The notes beneath the pieces are model-generated. The model was not told the DNA's origin. It ran no database searches and was given only the letters and a program-made list of their open reading frames with translations. Below, in pieces: positions 56,492 to 64,000 of a stretch of 64,000 nt of DNA (its first letter is position 1; every line of letters begins with the position of its first letter). This DNA comes from Phaeotremella fagi (lineage: Eukaryota; Basidiomycota; Tremellomycetes; Tremellales; Phaeotremellaceae): positions 229,436-293,435 of the forward strand of contig BCHU01000016.1 in the NCBI GenBank assembly GCA_001599715.1. Direction: 5' to 3'. The position numbers and the translations under genes were made by a program.

Positions 56492-57196
56492 TTGTTTTGA
56501 TGAGATTGGGGGAAATGGCCCCCACCTCTGGTCTAATATAACCTCTCCCTCGGACCGGACGACCTGATATCACGCAAATACCGTCAACATCCTTCGTATG
56601 TGAGAAGGTAGGATATCCACGATTCGGGCTTCGGCACCGACAGGCATCAAGTCTAAACAGTTTAAGCTAAATACATGGTTGTACTTTATTGGAAGTCACT
56701 TGAGACCACGAATAAAACAGCACTCAGTATCCACCGGGATCCGTGGGCCCCGAAATAGTCATTTAATGACAAATCCTAGGGCTTGGCATGACTTGACAGA
56801 TGTCGTCAAGTATAACTCACAACCATACTGTTTCCTACGTACTTGGTAAAAGAGTGATGTAGCTGAATCACGATTCATTTTCGACGTATGATACTATTTT
56901 CATCCTCGATATTCTTACAACATATATGAAACCGAGGGAAACCATATCTGACCTTCTCGCTACTACCACCTCAAGCTTCGTGGGTACCCAAATCACTCCT
57001 ATCCCTATCATCAAACCATATTAATCATACTAACGAATTTCTCGATTGAGCAGCTCTGGTGGGATTTCTTCGAGTGGGGTCTTTGCATCTACACGGTTAA
57101 AGCAATCCGTTGGTTGAGACTCACCTTCCGTTCTTTGTTTTACCATATCTAAGTATATCCTTAAAACGTTGGGAAGATAGGTATCGGTGGTGTGGT
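56492..57196. other. intergenic, includes the cut-off 3' part of the next gene
   Basis: Holds the esterase promoter. At 57030-57196 the minus strand keeps an open, protein-like frame (YLPNVLRIYLDMVKQRTE) that appears to be the lost C-terminus of the gene to the right. Confidence 0.5.
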
Positions 57197-57219
57197 CTAG
57201 GTATCGGTGGTGTGGCCTG
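57180..57219. repeat. 20-bp tandem duplication that shifts a reading frame
   Basis: Units 57180-57199 and 57200-57219 (GGTATCGGTGGTGTGG + four bases) differ at 2 of 20 positions. Since 20 is not a multiple of 3, the copy shifts frame on the minus strand and creates a TAG at 57197-57199. Confidence 0.75.
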
Positions 57220-58109
57220 GGGACCGGTGGATAGCACATCCAGGTAGTGTTGGTAACTCTGGAGTAGGATATTTTAGCGAATGAAAGGCCAAAGCACGGA
57301 TGATTCTATAAAGTCGTGGAGGGGTCCACAACTCAACCCAACCTGGAAAGTGGGAGGACCAAAATTCAACGGTTTCTTGGGAATCTATTGAACAATCAGT
57401 GAGGAGATTCCAATCTTGACATACGTCCTTTAATCCGACTATCCCTATACACCGTTGCAACTCCACTGGCGGCTACCTTATGAGCCCTTTCCCAAAGTAA
57501 CCCATACAGTTGCTTGTAATCTGTATGGGGGTTGTTCGCTGATAGATCGGCCATTCTTTGTTTTAAACCACCTGCACATTCTGAGGTACCAAACAACACG
57601 ATCAAAGGTGTTTGTAAAGCGTAATACACAGAGATAATGGAATGTTTGTTGATCTTTGTGGGTAAGGTGAGAAGATCTGCAGAAATCAACATTTGAGCAT
57701 CGTCGATAGTTTTGCCTGTTGGTTTCAAACGGTCTATCAGTTTATATATCAGTGTCGACAAAAACCATAAATACACAAAGAGCCCACGGAATGCGGCCAG
57801 AATGCTTTTGCCTGGTTTGTCTTTGTCATCTCGATTGATGAGATGTGTCCTCCACTGATACCTTCGTAAGAAGAGGTATATAGATGGGCGACTGAACAGT
57901 TGATAGTATCAAACTTCCTTCTGATAGATTTTCAGGTCTGCAGAGAGATGTCATCAGTATCTCTTTTCGTCGATCATAGACTGACCTAAAGTAGTTATCG
58001 AGACATTAACCCTTGGAAAGCAATGACTAAGTTTCATGATGAATAATGAACCTGCATCAATGTAAATGGCTTTGATGAGATCCAATGGATACCGCAAGGA
58101 TAGGCCCAT
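57197..58109 (-). CDS. hypothetical protein, C-terminally truncated
   Basis: The probable first exon starts at 58109 (MGLSLRYPLDLIKAIYIDAG); the junction to exon 2 is not settled. The next exon reads RPSIYLFLRRYQWRTHLIN, then VYLWFLSTLIYKLIDRLKP and HSIISVYYALQTPLIVLF (hydrophobic but broken by polar residues). A GTATGT...CTGATTGTTCAATAG intron joins VYRDSRIKG to HSQETVEFWSSHFPGWVELW, which continues into PRLYRIIRALAFHSLKYPTP. The frame ends within the 20-bp tandem duplication after HTTDT. It resembles no family I know; the FWSSHFPGW and ALxFxSLKYP segments look like F-box-associated repeats, but no F-box is visible. It may be a recent pseudogene. Confidence 0.45.
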
Positions 58110-58177
58110 TTGGGTTTAATTGTTTTGATGTTGTAAGAGAAGCGGGGGTAAAACGCGGATGACCCTGATCCGAATAT

Positions 58178-58187
58178 ATCACGTGAT
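58178..58187. promoter_or_regulatory. palindromic E-box ATCACGTGAT between divergent genes
   Basis: 10-bp perfect palindrome around CACGTG, 69 bp upstream of the minus-strand gene start. Typical of bHLH factors (Cbf1 or Pho4 type). Confidence 0.45.
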
Positions 58188-58374
58188 CCTCACCGCGTTA
58201 CCACTTTTACTTCCGCTTCTCAAGTTGATGTCAACAACCACATTACATTGATCACATTGATAGTATTATTCAAATCGTCCTCATCCCAGCTTGAAGTTGG
58301 GCTTGGTAGAAAGTAAGACTGGTTATCGACTCAAAGGTAGATGCGGTTGACTGATAAAACATTTCTAGTGTTGC

Positions 58375-60321
58375 TAAACGCGAACGAAAACGTCTAGGTC
58401 AAGCCAGCATAGACGCTCAATCTGCGACAGGCAAGTCTTCGGTTCGCCTTCATCACATCAATTCTTAGTTTACTGACTGTGTTGTGTAGGTACGCAGTTG
58501 AACGAGGAGGGCCTGCGAGAGTTTGATAGGCAAGAGAGAAGGCTGGAGAAGAAGGAGGAACGGTATGAGAAGTATGCTGGGATGCGTGAGTGATCGTTGA
58601 TAAGCAAGGACTGACATCATCAGCCTGGTTTGACTGGCCCAACTTCATGAATCTATACGTGGAGAGCACAGCTTTTTGGATTAACAGCTATTGTGTAAAA
58701 GACCACAACCCAGTAAGTCTATCTGGGATACCAAGTATCACGCGTAACGCTGATTATTCTCAGTCATCGACACGACCGCGTATAAATTTATCCTCCTCTC
58801 CAACTATACGTCAACGGACACCGTCAACCTCTTCTTATCCTTTACAGATGGCACTGTAAAGCCGGGTATAGATTATTGGACTCAACATTACTGGCAATTG
58901 GATATCCCAATTGGAAACATGGTTAAAACATGGATCCTGCCACCTTCTACCAAACGCAAACGTAAGTACCAAGGGTCACATCATCTCATGACCTTTTCTG
59001 TTGCTGACACTTGGGATAGGACCATTAAAAAGCGTCATCCATCATATGTTTCCTTATATCCCGACAGAATTACCACCCATGTCCAGATCATCACCGATTC
59101 CTCTCAGCTTATCGATACAACCGTACCTAACACTTACGTCATGTATCTGATAATTGGAGCCGGTAACTATCGTGATAAAGATAGCATTGTGACATTTCAC
59201 AGAAGATCTGCTCCTGGTTTCAAGATGGAAGTTTCTGTTGGTGATGTCTTGGTAGCTGATCAATCCAATGAGGATCCGATATGCTTCAACTTTGATCTTC
59301 CGTACAACATTGGTCAGTACAGGGTCTTAGCGATCTATTGTGGAGCAGATCAGGTTAGTGTTCGACTTTTGGAAATCACTGATCAATTCCATTTAGTCTC
59401 AGCCTCCTCAAATCCCCTTCCTCATACCGCCACTTCCTCCTCGACCTCTGATTGCTGGTGGATCTGGGAGCATACACACCTTGTCTCCCAGTACAACGGA
59501 ACCACCAAGATCGGATACGATGCAGATGCTTCGAGGTTGGGTACCAACAACGAAGGTCCAACCATCTGATAATAATCCATCCAAGGAGGAATATGGGAAG
59601 AACGATGAGTTGGAGGAAGTATTTGGGAAGAACGATGGACTGGAGGATCAGATGATCGAAGCATTCGATTTTGGAGATGGTCCAGATCTGGGACTCGAGG
59701 TGAACAATCTGGAAGGTGCAAAGGATGGAGGCGAAGCACGTCCTAGCACCATATTCACTGTGAGTGGATTCTTATGTTACAGAACTAGAATCAGGCTCAC
59801 GTTTACTTCTGATATTCAGACAATGCCACCACCTACCCATACATCCAATCAAAGGGGTTCCATTGAGATCCAAGGGGAAAAGACCAGCTGATACGGTATG
59901 CTTCTATCTACTCCTCTCCTCTGTCCTCTTATTGAAATCATAACTTTGCAGTCCGAAATCACTCACCCAATCTGATGCTAGGGTTCGTTAGACCAGAAAA
60001 CCTGGATCTTCCCCCAGACAGATTCCCACCACTGTCCGAACCACACCAGTCGGTCAAGCTTCCCCCATTCGACATAGTTCTTTTGTTCCTTCATCGCCTG
60101 ATCAATCTTCCCCTCCAAAACCTCTATCAGTTGTTGTAGCGACTACTTCAAAGCTGCCTACGAGAACAGTGATGGCATCTCGGCGTCCCAACATCTCAAT
60201 CACCGTTCCCAGTCCAAACAAGACTGCTCATACATGGAAATACGATCTCGATGATGTTGGAAGAGTCTTTTTTCACCGGCAATTGATACTCCGTGATCTG
60301 CGTTTTTGGATTTGGGGCTAA
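58375..60321 (+). CDS. unresolved hypothetical protein, basic N-part and Pro/Ser-rich C-part
   Basis: A multi-exon gene whose start was not found. The first clear exon reads SVAKRERKRLGQASIDAQSA and ends at a GC-AG type donor (GCAAGT at 58431). It continues TQLNEEGLREFDRQERRLEK (coiled and charged), WFDWPNFMNLYVESTAFW, a core exon (MVKTWILPPSTKRKR... then YIIGAGNYRDKDSIVTFH-like), FKMEVSVGDVLVADQSNEDP, and ends in Pro/Ser-rich exons (PPQIPFLIPPLPPRPL, RKPGSSPRQIPTTV, SFVPSSPDQSSPP). The last exon ends FHRQLILRDLRFWIWG with TAA at 60319-60321. One junction near 59760-59820 could not be phased. No domain was recognised. Confidence 0.45.
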
Positions 60322-60885
60322 CAAATCAGATGCTTCATGTGACATGGTCAGCGGAGTCAATTGGAACCAAAAATATCTTGTGACCTTGGTTCTAAGGTCG
60401 TACATCTTTCAACCCATCCAGTAGTCCCTATCTTCATACTCGGTAGGCAGTCGTTCTGAGTGGAAAATAATCAATACTGAGTTTACTGTAAATGGTGGAC
60501 AAACAATCGTAAGCGATAGAAATCATCGCAAAATTCAACAGCCAAACAAAACTGTTCGATCCTTTTAAGAATTACTGTCCTCCCGAAACCCAATCGATAG
60601 GAAACACCAGGTGAATGAAGCCGGACTGGCACCTCTGAACCTAATTGGCTCGATTGACGGGGTTTTGGAGGGCTGGAAGTGACTATGCCAAATTGACTTT
60701 TCGAGAATCGATACCCGACCATGGTAGTACAGAGCAATGCATGGTTTGAACGAAAGGTTGATTTGGACGACCGAATCGGGCCTGATCTTGAATAACAAGG
60801 TGAAGATACATAATGGAGGTAATAACATAACAAAGACACCAACGGAACACGAAAGGCTCGCGAAAACCCCAAGCTGTCCATAGAT
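60322..60885. other. convergent 3' intergenic region
   Basis: Between the stops of the unresolved plus-strand gene and the kinase-like gene. A 152-codon minus-strand open frame (60483-60941) runs into the kinase 3' end in another frame and is not supported. Confidence 0.45.
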
Positions 60886-62295
60886 TTAGAGATACAAGGC
60901 TTTTCGAAGTGCTTTTGTCCCCGCAGCAGCTGCATCGTCAACCACGAGAATCTTAGCGAATTCTATTTCCTCGTTTCTTAATGCCGAGAAGAGCAGTTTC
61001 CTGAATCCTTCTGCCTTCATCAGGCCNCCCCCAACCGCCAGCACACTTCTAGACGTGAGAACCACCGTCCGATCGCCGAGCAAGGAGATCACCACATCCA
61101 CAAGGGGACGTATTGATTTTTGCACGATCTTTAATGCTTCCGTACGAGAAGACTGACAATGTGATTGGTCGAATGCCCATTTGAAGACCACACGAGCGGC
61201 CCCAGCAATGAGTGCATTCCTTCTAGAAGTAGCTTCACCAATAGATGTTCCGTCTTGATCACTGAGATTGACAATGTCTATCAATTCCATTGGGTTGTCG
61301 GTGGAAAAATACGACAACAGATCAACATGAAAAGCGAGATATTGGGGAGGCTCTGTGGTGTAGAGTGAATGCGAAGCGCCCCTGTCAGCTATAGACAAGA
61401 CTGACTGGATAGCGAGACGACCAATCCAAAAAGCAGAACCCTCGTCACCCAGTCTAGATTTCATGGTCAGTCCAGTTACATGATAGTAATATCTGCATTG
61501 CATACATGTATCCCCATCCAACCGCAACCCCCACATCTTGCATTGAAGACTTGATAATTTCGTAAGGAGAGTCATACCACTCTGATTGGCAATCAAGTCG
61601 TATTGTCCTTCCAACAGTACCAGTACCTGCTACGAGAGCCAGAACATGATCGATCGATGGAAGACTCAAAGCGGGTGCCGCGAGGAGGTTGACATCTAAC
61701 GTTTCAATGTCAAAATAGTAATGAACAAGTTGAAAGCAGGCAATTAGGGATATTGTCTCACCATTTGTTATCAGTAATTGCTCAACATCCACCCCTAATC
61801 TCAAAGCGTATGGTGTGAAAGCATCCACATCAGCTTGAGTGCTGATCCCAGCTAAACCCAACCAGCAAAAGCGAAACAGATTTGGTGGAAGGTATGAGGA
61901 CTTGTCATTCGACAGGTTTCTGTGCCCGACTGGCAGCGTCATCACGGGTAGGTTCTCTGAGGATGATTGAGGTGACTGCGCAGGCGTAGGTAGTTGAAAG
62001 TGTTCTTGTTTCTTGTAGATGGGGGGAAGACAACTAACTGGCAGCTGATCAAGGGCTTGCCGAGTCGCTGAAAGGATAGCCTCCATCGCCAGATCATAAC
62101 CAACGCTCAAGCTGTGTCTTCAAGTGAGAGGAAATTTGTCATTGTAGGAAAAACGACTTACACGTTGCATGGTCCTGCGTAGCCACGAGTTTCAAGCCCT
62201 CCAGGCGTTCGAACCACAACACATACTTTCGAGCCTCCACCGTCCGCACACAGAATCAAAGCAGGTAAGGATTCTGCGGAGATAGCAACAGGCAT
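60886..62295 (-). CDS. N-acetylglucosamine kinase-like (BadF/BadG/BcrA/BcrD ATPase domain)
   Basis: Actin-like ATPase fold sugar kinase of the NAGK type: ATP + GlcNAc to GlcNAc-6-phosphate is the likely reaction. The start at 62295 gives MPVAISAESLPALILCADGG with the phosphate-1 motif CADGGGSK, then FCWLGLAGIST, VLALVAGTGTVGRTI (phosphate-2-like) and GWGYMLGDEGSAFWIGR, a NAGK hallmark. Near the C-terminus TRSVLAVGGGLMKAE-type and IEFAKILVVDDAAAAGTKAL close the fold. One base is undetermined (N at 61027), but it is the third base of GGN, so the residue is Gly whatever it is. Two exons carry a Pro/Ser-rich insert (PTPAQSPQSSSENLP). Several short introns; stop at 60886. Confidence 0.82.
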
Positions 62296-62731
62296 GGTTG
62301 AGAGTAGAGATGAACAAGTTTGCTGCAGGATCAGATTAGTACATGTTTTTTCATTATGGTTCTACCAAATAAAGACTCATTCGAGTTTCTTGGACTAGCC
62401 CGACGCAGTTTTTCGGGAAAAGAGCCGTGACTTGAATTCGCCTACAATTCGTGGCGTGTGATTGGTGTCAAGCTGTTTTCATCTGTTGACAGATCGCTCG
62501 GCCACTCTTCCGTAGACTGCAAGTTTTAGTCCTTGAAATTTGGACATTTTTGTAATCGTTTTTCCACAAAAAACTCAACAAGCATGACACTAACGACAAT
62601 GTACCACGCGGTAGCGTGGGACTTGCTATTGTGGGGGCAGGTAACAGAGGCTCCCTATGTTTACATTGATACACGGGTTGAATGCACTAATGTGCCAGTC
62701 AAGAGTAAAAATAAACTACGGTATCATACTA
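62296..62731. other. intergenic
   Basis: Kinase promoter and 3' flank of the telomere-proximal gene. Open frames here (62468-62674 minus, 62533-62838 plus) have no supporting features. Confidence 0.45.
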
Positions 62732-63972
62732 TCAGACATATTTCTGTACCAAATAATTGCTACTTGCAGCTCCCTGAGAAGTTTGAGTTGCCCCAAACGT
62801 CGACAGCTTCAGAGATAGATGTTTCAATGCTGTGCTAGTCGATCTAGACAGATGTGCAGCTGGAAGACCACCTTCGGTGAGCATCTCAGCGACTCGCCTC
62901 ATGAGATCGACCGCTGTATAGAACGTGTTGTAAGTATTCTGGTACCTTAGATTTCTACTCACCTTCTCCTATCGTTATAGCAGAGGTAGATGAGGTGAAA
63001 GGATCAGTCAGAGCCTCACTCAAGACACTTGCTGCCGTATAAATCATCTAGCAAGAGCAGAAATCAGAAAACGGAAACCATGTTGCATGTTGAACACCAC
63101 GATACTCACTCGAAAAAACACTGATGGTAAATCAGAGAGATACATGTCTCTACTCCAGGAGCGACATTTCTCCAAGCAGGACATTGCGGCCTCAACACTG
63201 AATGCTCTGCTTACACCAATCAGACGGTTATTTGGGTTTCCAACCATAGCCTTGACTGTTTGATGATTTACCAGCAGCCTGGCGAAAAGCCCAAAGAGTT
63301 CTACTTTTTGCGTCATGGTTGGTTGCATTTGTAAAGACTCCAGATCGGAAAGCCACCAATCGATCTTTGCGTTTGTTGTGGATACCAATCGATTGTGCTC
63401 CGAGACTCTGACAGGATCAGAGGGTGATTTCAGAGTGATTAATGCCTGACGGTGACCCCAGTACTGCAGGATATGGACCAAGCGAGCGTTGAAAGTAAGA
63501 ATTTGATCGCCCAAAGACGGTTCGTAGCTTGACAGACTTTGATCGGACACCATGAGTAACTGACAATACTTCTTGGGGTCGTGTCGAGGTTCCTGATATT
63601 TTTCTTGATACAGTGCCTCCATACCGTCTGCCACCTGTTCCGTGTCAGAAATGCTGGTGGACACAGCAATGGACACTTACATAGCAAAACAACCAAACAC
63701 GAGCCATGTCGTAGCGATCCGCTACACGTCTCACAGGCAGCAGTCCGCAAAGCTCACCCAACGTGGGCGGATGCATTGCAAGAGAGGTGAGCTATCGTTT
63801 GGTAAGTGTTTGCGTTACTACACATCAACTCACTTTGATCCACCCTCTACCCCATCTGAAAGCAGAACCGGCGATCGTCATAGCCTGATTTCTGTCACTC
63901 ATATAAGTGGCCAGAACGCATGCTCCAATAATTTCTTCTGGGCCAATTCCAAGTTCTGGGTCCAAGTCCACA
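62732..63972 (-). pseudogene. transcription factor (fungal-trans domain), 5' part missing at telomere
   Basis: Coding begins abruptly next to the telomere repeats. The residues LGIGPEEIIGACVLATYMSD, then NQAMTIAGSAFRWGRGWIK, fit the helical middle-homology domain of Zn2Cys6 regulators (A-x-x-LA-x-Y..., then AxRxxxxxG). A GTGAGT...CGATAG intron leads to LGELCGLLPVRRVADRYDMA, then VADGMEALYQEKYQEPRHD and a long exon ending ISALAR. Final exons carry NTFYTAVDLMRRVAEMLTEG and the stop at 62732. No initiator, zinc-cluster or upstream exon remains, since the sequence ends at about 63973. So the gene is either cut by the assembly end or was truncated by a chromosome break healed with telomere repeats. 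Confidence 0.75.
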
Positions 63973-64000
63973 TTAGGGGTTAGGGGGGTTAGGGGGTGAG
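63973..64000 (+). repeat. telomeric repeats TTAGGGG(G/GG)
   Basis: Three consecutive units TTAGGGG, TTAGGGGGG and TTAGGGGG, followed by TGAG, at the very end of the window. The T2AG4-6 form fits the irregular TTAGGGGG telomeres known from Cryptococcus-type fungi. Short array length means the end is partial. Confidence 0.85.

Noticed and set aside
60483..60941. 152-codon minus-strand frame next to the kinase gene
   Set aside because: It overlaps the kinase 3' end in a different frame and has no domain; the kinase frame is the real one.
63973..64000. G-rich end as sequencing artefact or simple repeat
   Set aside because: Units begin with TTA and have 4-6 G, the form of Tremellomycete telomeres, and they sit exactly at the end.

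Overview
The window looks like the right-hand end of a chromosome from a basidiomycete yeast of the Tremellomycetes (Cryptococcus/Kwoniella-like). The genes are packed on both strands and cut by many very short GT-AG introns with a CTNAY branch site just before the AG. The gene set is ordinary eukaryotic (CK2 beta, Rab GDI, TSC10, an FLX1-type carrier, MET17). The last ~28 bases are TTAGGGG-type telomere repeats. The genus is inferred, not proven. No tRNA, rRNA, CRISPR array, virus or complete transposon was recognised.

Layout. 1-6.4 kb: three tandem DUF6534-like membrane proteins on the minus strand, the first running off the left edge. 7-18 kb: mainly housekeeping genes (Rab GDI and CK2 beta on a shared promoter, an F-box-like protein, a membrane-anchored histidine acid phosphatase) and small unknown proteins. 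18.6-23.6 kb: five small unknown minus-strand genes forming two tandem families (two and three members). A broken copy of the 3' end of the neighbouring mitochondrial carrier gene sits inside this array, which points to segmental tandem duplication. 24-31 kb: FLX1-like carrier, a conserved small protein, two tandem GFA/CENP-V-type zinc proteins with a copied promoter element, a VPS71-like HIT-finger protein and TSC10. 32.6-39.3 kb: a quinate-permease-like sugar transporter preceded by eight CCGAAT sites, a UBA-like/vWA protein, and MET17 with repeated promoter modules.

39.5-64 kb has accessory, subtelomeric character: a GPI-type cell-surface protein, a membrane-anchored laccase-like oxidase, a PHOA-type acid phosphatase, a Zn2Cys6 regulator, and a run of two DAL5-type transporters around two different Fe(II)/2-oxoglutarate dioxygenases. 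A secreted glucuronoyl esterase, a gene truncated by a 20-bp tandem duplication, an unresolved basic/proline-rich protein gene, a GlcNAc-kinase-like gene and a transcription-factor gene whose 5' part is missing at the telomere follow.

Working together (inference). The block 45.6-55.0 kb (regulator, two DAL5-type permeases, IPNS-like oxygenase, TauD-like oxygenase) looks like a nutrient-scavenging cluster, perhaps for a sulfonate or other sulfur/nitrogen source. The esterase, laccase and GlcNAc kinase suggest use of plant or fungal wall polymers. Many exon boundaries were worked out by hand from splice signals and reading frame; those said to be uncertain should be treated so.
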